Notes: generated by a model not told the origin, from the letters alone. A DNA stretch of 6,013 nucleotides from Acidobacteriaceae bacterium (GCA_025462805.1 JAOAPJ010000009.1:1-6013); one strand, 5' to 3'; counted from the first letter of the stretch, positions 1 to 5,722 are shown. Made by a program: numbers and translations.

Positions 1-953
1 AGAGAGAAGCCGCGGATGAGCTCGAGCTTGAGGCCGACGATGGCGAAGTAGACGGGAACGAAGAAGGCGAAGGCCACCTGGCCGATGGCGTCGAGTGCTT
101 CCTTGAAGAGCCGGCGCTTCTTGTGCACGACAGCGAAGCCGGCGAGGAAGGCGGCGAAGACCAGACTGATATCGAGCAGACCGGCGACGGCGCAGTAAGC
201 GAGCAGGACGGCGAGCGCGTACCCGGTGGGCGAGTGGGTGGCGAAGACGTTGAAGCGCGATTTGTTGATGCGCTTCACGGCACGCGGGATCAGGGTGAGG
301 CCAAGCACGAAGAAGGCAACGGTGACGATGAGGTGCCAGGTAAGCTGGCGCGGCTGGAGCGCCCGGCTGCCGGCTGCGGCGGTGGCGACGGCGAGGGCGA
401 GCCAGAGGACGATGTCCTCGAGCACGGCCACGCCGAGGACGAGGCGGGCGAAGCGTGTCTGCAGGATTTTGAGATCGGCAAAGATTTTCGAGACGACCGG
501 CACAGAGGTGACGGCGACGCCGACCGCGAGGATGATGGTGAGCGACAGACGATTGCCGTTGGGACCGGCGAGCGAAGGGCGAATGACCCAGGGGGCCAGG
601 GCCAGGCCGAGCAGAAAGGGAATCCCGGTGCCGACGATGGTGAGCCAGCCGACTTCGCGGCGCTCGTCCCGGCTGAAGAGCTGCTGGGTCTCCGCGCCGG
701 AGAGGAACATGAGCAGGAGCAGGCCGAGCCAGTAGACAAAGTCGAGGATGTTGCCTTGATGCTGCGCTCGGCTCACGAGGTGAGTGACAGCCGGGAAGCG
801 GCCGAGCAGGGCGGGTCCAAGCACGACCCCAGCGAGAATCTCGCCGACGACGCGGGGCTGGCGCAGCCGGACGAACAGATATCCCAGCACCTGCGCGAAA
901 CCGGCCAGGAGCAGGAGAACAAGAAGGACTGCTGTGAGATCGGCGTTGGACAC
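1..953 (-). CDS. Kef-type cation:proton antiporter, N-terminal part (runs off left edge)
   Basis: I translated this minus-strand frame by hand; it is open from a GTG at 953-951 to the window edge (317 residues, no stop). The protein is strongly hydrophobic with many membrane helices from residue 7 on. Family landmarks of the CPA2 (Kef) Na+/H+ exchanger domain are visible: QPRVVGEILAGVVLGP at residues 32-47, a helix containing VTSVPVVSKIFADL at about 148-161, an acidic pair in VLEDIVLW (E179, D180) where the family keeps its ion-binding residues, and VPVYFAIVGLKLEL near the visible end. It should exchange K+ or Na+ for protons across the inner membrane. The GTG is chosen because no ATG lies in frame just upstream and residue 1 falls directly before the first membrane helix; the ribosome binding site is weak. 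The remaining helices, and any C-terminal TrkA-type domain, lie outside the window. Family is confident; the transported ion is inferred. Confidence 0.88.
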   Translation of the reverse strand, partial: MSNADLTAVLLVLLLLAGFAQVLGYLFVRLRQPRVVGEILAGVVLGPALLGRFPAVTHLVSRAQHQGNILDFVYWLGLLLLMFLSGAETQQLFSRDERREVGWLTIVGTGIPFLLGLALAPWVIRPSLAGPNGNRLSLTIILAVGVAVTSVPVVSKIFADLKILQTRFARLVLGVAVLEDIVLWLALAVATAAAGSRALQPRQLTWHLIVTVAFFVLGLTLIPRAVKRINKSRFNVFATHSPTGYALAVLLAYCAVAGLLDISLVFAAFLAGFAVVHKKRRLFKEALDAIGQVAFAFFVPVYFAIVGLKLELIRGFS

Positions 954-995
954 TGGTAGCGGCTTAGGATGCTGTGGGTCTGGGATAGTTTGCCA

Positions 996-1011
996 TGCCG
1001 AGCACTCGGCA
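996..1011. repeat. 16-bp palindrome upstream of the antiporter
   Basis: TGCCGAGCACTCGGCA is a near-perfect inverted repeat (TGCCGAG / CTCGGCA around a central CA). It ends 43 bases before the antiporter GTG. It could be an operator for a dimeric regulator or a small hairpin in the leader. It may also be part of a degenerate dispersed repeat, because the surrounding sequence (GCCATGCCGAGC followed by AGCGAAGGAATG) resembles short repeats I recall from acidobacterial genomes. No function can be assigned from one copy. Confidence 0.35.
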
Positions 1012-1055
1012 GCGAAGGAATGAAATGGCGGCCTCCCGCTTCAGGGACTGCCAGA

Positions 1056-1079
1056 GCTATCGCTGACGAGCGCTATCGC
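1056..1079. repeat. Short direct repeat GCTATCGC with 16-bp period
   Basis: GCTATCGC occurs at 1056-1063 and again at 1072-1079, separated by 8 bases. It lies in the gap between the phosphoesterase operon terminator and the antiporter start, about 105-125 bases upstream of that start. This spacing would suit a direct-repeat operator, but an 8-bp repeat can arise by chance. Confidence 0.25.
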
Positions 1080-1103
1080 ATTCGAACCATGGGTCCGCCC
1101 TAC

Positions 1104-1138
1104 GGAAGAAGGCGGCTCCCGCGAGCCGCCTGTCTTCC
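1104..1138 (-). terminator. Intrinsic terminator hairpin after the phosphoesterase operon
   Basis: Bases 1110-1118 (AGGCGGCTC) pair perfectly with 1123-1131 (GAGCCGCCT) around a 4-base loop. After a single unpaired G at 1132, the stem continues with GGAAGA (1104-1109) pairing with TCTTCC (1133-1138), giving about 15 base pairs. It begins 15 bases past the TAG of the distal phosphoesterase gene. In minus-strand reading the trailing bases are TCTTCCGTAG, so the U-tract is poor and efficiency is uncertain. It should insulate the antiporter gene from the operon. Confidence 0.7.
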
Positions 1139-1153
1139 TCATCTGCCGGTGAG

Positions 1154-2236
1154 CTACCTGCGCATTCGGCTGAAGACGTCCGTGCCGAAGCCGGGCACGT
1201 TGCTGGGCCGGGCATACCCGAGGTAGGAGAGGCCGAAGAGATTCTCCATTGATTTGAGCAGAGAGTAGTGGTTGTAGGGGTTCGCGTTCTGCGTGCCGGG
1301 GCTGACAAACGGCGACAGCACGACGGCGCCGACACGGCCGCCGCCGGGTCCCGTGATGCCGGGCAGGGGAGAGTTCGGCCCGGGAATCTCGTTGCAGCAG
1401 GCAGTTGCGTCCGAAGAGGTGGAGGCGCCGAACTCGGCCTCGTCGAAGGCGATGATGAGCACGCCATCCCGTCCAAATGCCGGCGAACTGGTGATCAAGG
1501 GCACGTACTGCCTGAGAAATGCGTCTGCGGAGACCAGGCCGCCGGGCTCGCCGTCGGCGCAGGGCTGGTCGTGGCCGTCATGGCAGAGGTTCGGCACAAT
1601 GTAAGAAAGGTTTGGTGTCGTTGCCACGGTGCGCAGGTCATCCTGTAACTGCGTCAGTGCCACATCGTTGGCCTCGCAGGAGCCGGAGTCAACCAGCGAG
1701 TGGAAGTAGACGAAAGGATTGTGGCGGGTGGCGTACTCGTTGGTAGGGGTAGCCTTCTGCGTGGTGTCAACGGTGTTCAGCGCGGGGTGTGAGCAGGGCG
1801 CCGGCATGCTTTCCATGTAGCCGTGCCAGGTGAGATTGCGCAACTGCAGTTGATCGGCGACGGTCTCGACAGACGAGGGAAAGACGCAGCCCTGGCCGAC
1901 GAGCTGCCCGTAGGGCGCGAAGACGCCGGTGCTGGTGAAGTCCTGATAGATCTGACAGTCGCCCTGGGTCGTTGGATCGGGCGCCTGACCGCTGATCATG
2001 GCGAGGTAGTTGTCATTGCTATTGTGACCGATGCCGTAGTAGTTGGTGAGCAACTGGCCTTGCGCGGTGAGAGTCCGGGCCAGGTAGGGAGCGGCCGAGT
2101 TGCTGCCGAAGGTCTCCGTGTAGCTTTTGTTCTCCAGCATGATGACGAAGACATGCTGGATCTTCGGCAACTGCGCGAGGGCGTGACCAGCGGTGGCGGC
2201 AATCAACAGAACGAGCAGGGGGATGTGCTTCAGCAT
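1154..2236 (-). CDS. Sec-exported phosphoesterase (PF04185-like acid phosphatase/phospholipase C superfamily)
   Basis: 360 residues. The N-terminus is a classic Sec signal peptide: K3-H4, a hydrophobic core at residues 5-17, and an A-L-A cleavage site giving a mature start near Q22. Mature motifs fit the PF04185 phosphoesterase family within the alkaline phosphatase superfamily: HVFVIMLENKSY at 28-39, with E35 and N36 in the metal-ligand position; HNSNDNYLAMISG at 71-83, with S73 the likely nucleophile; NLCHDGHDQPC at 216-226; IAFDEAEF at 262-269; and NHYSLLKSMENLFGL at 322-336. It has eight cysteines after the signal, fitting disulfides outside the cytoplasm. It should hydrolyse phosphate mono- or diesters in the periplasm; the substrate cannot be read from sequence. 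The ATG is preferred over an upstream in-frame extension because AGGAG lies 7 bases before it and the signal peptide begins there. It is the distal gene of a two-gene operon, only 10 bases after the upstream stop. Confidence 0.9.
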   Translation of the reverse strand: MLKHIPLLVLLIAATAGHALAQLPKIQHVFVIMLENKSYTETFGSNSAAPYLARTLTAQGQLLTNYYGIGHNSNDNYLAMISGQAPDPTTQGDCQIYQDFTSTGVFAPYGQLVGQGCVFPSSVETVADQLQLRNLTWHGYMESMPAPCSHPALNTVDTTQKATPTNEYATRHNPFVYFHSLVDSGSCEANDVALTQLQDDLRTVATTPNLSYIVPNLCHDGHDQPCADGEPGGLVSADAFLRQYVPLITSSPAFGRDGVLIIAFDEAEFGASTSSDATACCNEIPGPNSPLPGITGPGGGRVGAVVLSPFVSPGTQNANPYNHYSLLKSMENLFGLSYLGYARPSNVPGFGTDVFSRMRR

Positions 2237-2241
2237 TGCTT

Positions 2242-2248
2242 CACTCCT
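2242..2248 (-). promoter_or_regulatory. Ribosome binding site of the Sec-exported phosphoesterase, overlapping the upstream stop codon
   Basis: Read on the minus strand this is AGGAGTG, with AGGAG at 2248-2244, 7 bases before the ATG at 2236-2234. The TAG stop of the upstream phosphoesterase (2249-2247) shares bases with it. Terminating ribosomes would therefore be delivered onto this site, which suggests translational coupling of the two genes. Confidence 0.75.
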
Positions 2249-3554
2249 AGTAGATGGGGAATCCGTATTTGATGGCGAGAGCCTTGATGGCCGACCACTC
2301 GGTCTCTTCGCTGCTGGTGGAGGGCGTGTTCGAACTGACCGCCGCAGAGGAGCAGACGCCGCCGAACGGACCCGGCGGCACGGCGTACTGCGGCGCATAG
2401 AGATCCGGCCGCTCGAAGTCGAGAATCCTGGCCAGGTTGTTCGCTGTTGCATCGCGCACGGTCAGCGGGTCAAGACTCCAGCGCCACTCGATCATCTTCA
2501 GCACGGAAGTGTGGTCGAACTGGGTGTTGGAGATGTGGCTGCGGCGGGCGAAGGGTGAGATGACGAGTGAAGGAACACGGAAGCCGATGCGGCCATCGCT
2601 CCCGACTGCTTTGTCGCCCGGGGGTATGGGCTTGAGCGGCGGCGGCACGTGATCGAAGAAACCGCCCCACTCGTCGTAGTTGATGACGAGGACGGTGTTG
2701 GCCCACGCAGGGCTCCTGGTGACGGCTTGATAGACCTGGTTGAGGAAGGCCTCGCCGTTACGGATGTCGGCGTGTGGATGATCGTCATTGGAGGTGCCGC
2801 TGTTTTCATCCACGAAGCGCGGATCGACGAACGACACGTTGGGCAGCGTTCCTGTCGCGCATGCAGCAAGGAACTCTGTATAAGGCCGGCTGATCGGGAG
2901 ATAGCGCGTGCCCCATAGGGCGGTGAAGGGAATGTCACTGTAATAGTACCGGCCACTTAGGCCCGCGGCTGCGAGCCGATCCCAGATAGTGGGCAAGGTG
3001 GAGGTGGTGGTGCTGTCGTCCAGGCGGTCGGTCTGCGCGGCGTGCTGATAGAAGCGATTGGGATAGGTGGGGCCGAGGATGGCGGCGAAGTAGTCGCTGC
3101 AGGTGGTCCAATGTGGTGCGGCGTGGCCCAGGAAAGTGAGATCACTCTGGCCGTAATAGCCGATGGGGAAGAGATCGTTGGTGCCTGCCTTGAGCCATCC
3201 GTCGCACTTGCCGCTGTCGTACTGTATGCGCGCGCCGCCGTAGGAGTGGTCCGGATCAGCTAAGTTGCAGTTCTGGTAGCTGGTCAGGTGATAGGTGCGA
3301 TGCGGCCGATTCTGTTTGTCGTAGTAGGTCAGCCCGGCTTGTCTTCCGTTGGCATAGGGCAGCCAGCCGAGGAAGTGGTCGAAGGAGCGGTTCTCCATCA
3401 TGACGACGATGATGTGCTCAATGCCGGTGCCGGCCGGTTCGGCTAGCGCCTCTGCGTGGAGCAGGTGAGAGAGCGGGCCGCCTGCAACTCCTGCCGCGGT
3501 GCCAGCGGCGGCCATGGTGCCGAGGAAGCGGCGTCTGCTGATGTGTGGGTTCAC
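2247..3554 (-). CDS. Tat-exported phosphoesterase, phospholipase C/acid phosphatase-like
   Basis: 435 residues from a GTG start. The N-terminus holds a twin-arginine motif, SRRRFLG (residues 6-12), followed by an Ala/Gly-rich hydrophobic stretch and a possible A-L-A cleavage near residue 38, so the protein is probably exported folded by Tat. Family motifs are complete: HIIVVMMENRSFDHFLGWL at 47-65 (E54, N55 as metal ligands); GPTYPNRFYQHA at 161-172, where T163 matches the threonine nucleophile of phospholipase C-type members; DDHPHAD at 257-263; NYDEWGGFFDHVPPP at 292-306; and FDHTSVLK at 346-353. These are typical of the PF04185 phosphoesterase/phospholipase C family, acting on phospholipid headgroups or other phosphoesters outside the cytoplasm. 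The GTG is chosen because a strong AGGAGGG sits 5 bases upstream and the Tat motif follows at once; a longer ATG-started frame from 3692 would bury the signal and is rejected. It is the first gene of the operon, and the exact substrate is unknown. Confidence 0.92.
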   Translation of the reverse strand: MNPHISRRRFLGTMAAAGTAAGVAGGPLSHLLHAEALAEPAGTGIEHIIVVMMENRSFDHFLGWLPYANGRQAGLTYYDKQNRPHRTYHLTSYQNCNLADPDHSYGGARIQYDSGKCDGWLKAGTNDLFPIGYYGQSDLTFLGHAAPHWTTCSDYFAAILGPTYPNRFYQHAAQTDRLDDSTTTSTLPTIWDRLAAAGLSGRYYYSDIPFTALWGTRYLPISRPYTEFLAACATGTLPNVSFVDPRFVDENSGTSNDDHPHADIRNGEAFLNQVYQAVTRSPAWANTVLVINYDEWGGFFDHVPPPLKPIPPGDKAVGSDGRIGFRVPSLVISPFARRSHISNTQFDHTSVLKMIEWRWSLDPLTVRDATANNLARILDFERPDLYAPQYAVPPGPFGGVCSSAAVSSNTPSTSSEETEWSAIKALAIKYGFPIY

Positions 3555-3559
3555 GGGGA

Positions 3560-3566
3560 CCCTCCT
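3560..3566 (-). promoter_or_regulatory. Strong ribosome binding site fixing the GTG start of the Tat-exported phosphoesterase
   Basis: On the minus strand this reads AGGAGGG, a near-perfect anti-16S complement, 5 bases before the GTG at 3554-3552. It decides the start over the ATG at 3692, which would add 46 residues ahead of the Tat motif. Confidence 0.8.
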
Positions 3567-3745
3567 GGAACGTTGTGAAACGGTTGTCGCACAGCGGATG
3601 GCGATGGATGACGCAGGTTCCTCGTCGTTGGAGCGGAGGTTGGTGTTTTGAGTTGCTGGCGCCACGAGTGGCCGGCGAAATTTATATGGCATTCAAGGAG
3701 GCTGGAGGCTGGCAAAATGGAGTGATCGCGCCTTGAGGTCTGCCG

Positions 3746-3752
3746 AAGGGAG
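3746..3752 (+). promoter_or_regulatory. Ribosome binding site of the VOC-SpoIIE gene
   Basis: AAGGGAG lies 5 bases before the GTG at 3758-3760 and supports that start. The preceding in-frame sequence shows no better start, and translation from this GTG leaves a short unstructured lead of about 30 residues before the VOC domain. Confidence 0.7.
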
Positions 3753-3757
3753 CTCGA

Positions 3758-5017
3758 GTGACCCCGGACCCTGTGATTTCGCGCATCGAGAACAGCGGCC
3801 TGGCGGCAGGCGTGGGAAATGCGTTGCGGCGCGCGGACGAAAAGAGTTCTTACATACGGATCTTCAAGTCCAACGTCTTCGTGCGCGATCACGAGCGCAG
3901 CTTGCGCTTCTATATCGATCAGCTTGGATTCAGTGTTGTGGCGGATGGGCGGTTCGAGTTTGGAAGGTGGGTGGCGATAGCACCACCGGACGGCAGTGCG
4001 ATTCTGGCGTTGATTGCGCCGAAGCGTGGCACAGAGAACTACAAGCTGATCGGGCGGCACACACAGATTGCCTTCATTGCGGAAGACATCTATGCCACCT
4101 ATGACCTGTGGTGCGGCCGCGGAGTTCGCTTTCATCATCCTCCCCAGCCGCAGTTATGGGGCGGGACGATTGCCAGCTTCTGCGATGTGGATGAGAACTC
4201 CTTCGACTTGCTCGGCTCCGATGAGATGAGCCAGGAGATCGAGGCCCAGCGGCGCGCCAATGCAGCGAAGCTGGAAGCTGAGCGCCGCGTGGCCCAGGAG
4301 CTGGAGATTGCCAAGCAGGTGCAGGCGCGGTTGTTCCCGCAGACACTGCCCCCACTGCGGACCTTGGATTATGCCGGCATGTGCATCCAGGCGCGCCATG
4401 TCGGTGGGGACTACTACGACTTCTTTGCGCTGGATCAGGAGCGCGTGGGACTCTTCGTTGGCGATATTTCGGGGAAGGGAATCGCGGCTGCGCTTCTGAT
4501 GGCGAACCTCCAGGCGAATCTTCGCAGCCAGTTTGCCCTGGCTCGCGAGCAGCCGGAGGCCTTTTTGCAATCCGTGAACCGGCTCTTCTACGAGAACACC
4601 GTGGATAGCGCATATGCCACTGTCTTCTTCGCCGAATACAACGATGCGACGCAGCGGCTGCGATACACAAACTGCGGGCACCTCCCCGCGCTTCTGCTGC
4701 GCAAGGATGGTACGGCGGAACGACTGCGTTCGACCGGGACGGTCCTCGGACTCTTTCCGCAGTGGGCAAGTCCGGCGGTGGACTGCCAGCTCCGCACCGG
4801 AGATACTCTTGCGCTTTACACGGATGGCGTGACGGAGGCGGTGAACAACGCCGGGGAGGAGTTCGGCGAGGGCCGTCTGCTTGACGCGGTCAGGCGTCAT
4901 CGCGATTTAAGTACCCAGAGTGCCGCAGCGTCAGTCATCGCTGAAGTGCAGCACTTCAGCCCGCAGGAGCAGCACGACGACCTGACGCTGATTGTGGCGA
5001 AATGCTGCGGTGTTTAA
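3758..5017 (+). CDS. VOC (glyoxalase-fold) domain fused to SpoIIE/RsbU-type PP2C serine phosphatase
   Basis: 419 residues with no membrane segment or signal. Residues about 33-153 form a glyoxalase/bleomycin-resistance (VOC) domain: the opening strand FKSNVFVRD (36-44), the helix and turn SLRFYIDQLGFSVV (48-61), the second module starting HTQIAF (101-106) and ending DENSFDLLG (145-153). Residues about 156-195 are a charged helix, likely coiled coil, running into AKQVQARLFPQ, the usual entry of SpoIIE domains. Residues about 196-417 are the phosphatase: GGDYYDF (216-222, D218), VGDISGKGIAAALLMA (234-249, D236), NCGHLPALLL (305-314), LYTDGVTEA (353-361, D356) and HDDLTLIVAK (406-415, D407/D408). 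All expected metal-binding aspartates are present, so it should be active and Mn2+/Mg2+-dependent, removing phosphate from Ser/Thr of an anti-sigma-factor antagonist in a partner-switching pathway. The VOC domain lacks most glyoxalase metal ligands (N39 where His is usual, D150 where Glu is usual), so I infer sensing rather than catalysis. No antagonist or anti-sigma gene is adjacent. Confidence 0.93.
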   Translation: MTPDPVISRIENSGLAAGVGNALRRADEKSSYIRIFKSNVFVRDHERSLRFYIDQLGFSVVADGRFEFGRWVAIAPPDGSAILALIAPKRGTENYKLIGRHTQIAFIAEDIYATYDLWCGRGVRFHHPPQPQLWGGTIASFCDVDENSFDLLGSDEMSQEIEAQRRANAAKLEAERRVAQELEIAKQVQARLFPQTLPPLRTLDYAGMCIQARHVGGDYYDFFALDQERVGLFVGDISGKGIAAALLMANLQANLRSQFALAREQPEAFLQSVNRLFYENTVDSAYATVFFAEYNDATQRLRYTNCGHLPALLLRKDGTAERLRSTGTVLGLFPQWASPAVDCQLRTGDTLALYTDGVTEAVNNAGEEFGEGRLLDAVRRHRDLSTQSAAASVIAEVQHFSPQEQHDDLTLIVAKCCGV

Positions 5018-5024
5018 ACGCCGC
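5007..5024 (+). terminator. Small hairpin overlapping the stop codon of the VOC-SpoIIE gene
   Basis: GCGGTGT (5007-5013) pairs with ACGCCGC (5018-5024), with one G-T wobble, around a TTAA loop that includes the TAA stop. No T-run follows (only GCGCTTTGG), so it may be a weak terminator or an mRNA 3' stabiliser. It is short enough to be chance. Confidence 0.25.
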
Positions 5025-5287
5025 GCTTTGGACCATGCAAATTTCTCTTGCTGATCCGAGCAGCGGCTTGGTGGAGGGAGCTTACTGCCCGAGGGCGATA
5101 GTGCCGATTTCGGACGGACGCGGCTCGGGTTCGGCGGGATGCTGTGCCGGCCATGATCGAGCCAGCGGCGAGGCAACGCGGGCCCTTCGCTGTGGCCTGG
5201 CCCGCATGTGTGCGCATCGGACGTGAGCAGGAACGTGGAGAAATGGCTTACACCGGCGAGTTAGGAATGGGTTAGGGGAGTTAGCGG
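5018..5287. other. Intergenic stretch without a recognisable gene
   Basis: Small open frames exist on both strands but none has a credible ribosome binding site together with a recognisable protein. Two things are visible. The first is an inverted repeat of GCGGGCC (5178-5184) and GGCCCGC (5199-5205) around a 14-base loop, with no T-run after it. The second is a cluster of three GTTAG repeats at 5260-5284, described separately. No RNA gene signature (tRNA, SRP core, RNase P) was seen here. Confidence 0.5.
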
Positions 5288-5318
5288 TTGTCAATCATTT
5301 GCGGCCGGGGAGTATGGC
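5258..5318 (+). promoter_or_regulatory. Candidate promoter with phased GTTAG repeats
   Basis: GTTAG occurs at 5260-5264, 5271-5275 and 5280-5284, so the copies are 11 and 9 bases apart, near one helical turn; the first and third are extended to GAGTTAG. They are followed at once by TTGTCA (5288-5293), one base from the TTGACA -35 consensus. A poor -10 candidate, TATGGC, is at 5313-5318 with a 19-base spacer. Helically phased direct repeats just before a -35 box are the usual layout for OmpR/PhoP-type activators. The candidate structured RNA lies immediately downstream. The repeats and TTGTCA are plain in the sequence; the promoter role is inferred. Confidence 0.35.
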
Positions 5319-5319
5319 A

Positions 5320-5692
5320 AGGAATTACGCACAGAAACGCAACCATTTCCACAATGCTAAATTTGCGCGAGCCACTCGACTTCCTGGATGTCGCGAGTAT
5401 GATTCGAATCAGCGGAAGAGAAATCTTCCAGAAGAAGAGAGTGATCAAGGGACTTCCAGAGAACCGGCAACGGTACTCACGAAGCATTCGGGAGACCGAA
5501 TGCGGGCGGATGGAACCGAGAGAGCTTTTACGACGCTTGCGATGTCGGAATGCTAAGGTGCCGGCGAGTTATGCTTGCAGGTGCGGGAGCAGTTCTGTAG
5601 TCGTAACGAGTTGTGATCCGGATGCCGAGACGGATCTTCGGAGATCGGAAGAGGGGGCGATCACTCGAAAGAGAGGTCGCCCCTTCGCTTTT
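5320..5692 (+). ncRNA. Candidate structured non-coding RNA, unassigned family
   Basis: The stretch between a promoter-like site and an intrinsic terminator is dense in local hairpins. H1: 5374-5380 with 5390-5398 (7 pairs, 2-base bulge). H2: GGAAGA-GAAA-TCTTCC at 5414-5429. H3: ACCG-GCAA-CGGT at 5463-5474. H4: GCATTCGG-GAGA-CCGAATGC at 5484-5503. H5: GATCCG (5615-5620) with CGGATC (5631-5636). The terminator hairpin (5653-5684) is itself capped by CTC-GAAA-GAG. H2, H3, H4 and the terminator all have GNRA tetraloops, the typical stable caps of folded RNAs. I see no signature of 6S RNA, tmRNA, SRP RNA or RNase P RNA. Competing reading: two overlapping plus-strand frames are open here (an 80-codon frame from the ATG at 5314 and a longer one from 5354), but neither resembles a known protein, neither shows the codon bias of the neighbours, and the longer one runs through the terminator. 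The 5' end is a guess. Confidence 0.35.
5653..5692 (+). terminator. Intrinsic terminator, possibly bidirectional
   Basis: GGGGCGATC (5654-5662) pairs with GGTCGCCCC (5675-5683) with one G-T wobble. Inside, after an A-A mismatch, CTC-GAAA-GAG (5664-5673) closes the loop with a GNRA tetraloop. On the plus strand TTCGCTTTTGT follows, a reasonable U-tract. On the minus strand the hairpin lies about 60 bases past the stop of the potassium-channel gene and is followed by CTCTTCC, so it may also end that transcript. Since no plus-strand protein gene of note precedes it closely, it implies a plus-strand transcript in 5018-5650. Confidence 0.75.
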
Positions 5693-5722
5693 GTGCCGCG
5701 CGAGTCGGCCGCGGACTTAGAT

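Larger units (their letters stand above)
3555..3757. promoter_or_regulatory. Divergent promoter region between the phosphoesterase operon and the VOC-SpoIIE gene
   Basis: This 203-base gap separates two divergent starts and must hold both promoters. The only AT-rich patch is 3678-3687; on the minus strand TATAAA at 3686-3681 is a possible -10 box for the phosphoesterase operon, leaving a leader of about 120 bases, but no good -35 lies at the right spacing. A tandem AGCCTCC (minus strand, within 3697-3712) sits just upstream of it. No convincing box pair was found for the plus-strand gene. The regulatory role follows from position; the specific boxes are weak guesses. Confidence 0.45.

Noticed and set aside
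123..959. Long plus-strand open frame (278 codons), rich in Glu, Asp and Gly
   Set aside because: It is antisense to the antiporter gene. The minus-strand frame encodes a clear membrane transporter; the plus-strand product is a low-complexity acidic sequence produced by codon bias on the other strand.
2237..2452. N-terminal extension of the Sec-exported phosphoesterase to an ATG at 2452
   Set aside because: It overlaps the end of the upstream gene in another frame and would place 72 unrelated residues before a textbook signal peptide that has its own ribosome binding site.
3555..3692. N-terminal extension of the Tat-exported phosphoesterase to an ATG at 3692
   Set aside because: The extension would bury the twin-arginine motif 50 residues in, and the strong AGGAGGG at 3566-3560 points to the GTG at 3554.
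4154..4900. Minus-strand open frame of 248 codons inside the VOC-SpoIIE gene
   Set aside because: It lies fully opposite a gene with complete phosphatase motifs, has no recognisable domain, and is expected as a shadow in GC-rich DNA.
5178..5205. Inverted repeat GCGGGCC / GGCCCGC as a terminator of the VOC-SpoIIE gene
   Set aside because: The loop is 14 bases, the stem is only 7 pairs, it is 160 bases past the stop, and no T-run follows.
5314..5556. 80-codon frame starting at an ATG preceded by GGGGAG
   Set aside because: The start context is tolerable, but third-position composition is unlike the neighbouring genes, no domain is recognisable, and the region is full of perfect hairpins. Kept only as the rival to the structured-RNA reading.
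5320..5692. Riboswitch controlling the potassium-channel gene (for example a c-di-AMP type)
   Set aside because: The structured region and its terminator face the plus strand and lie downstream of the minus-strand channel gene, so they cannot be its leader; I also see no consensus match.
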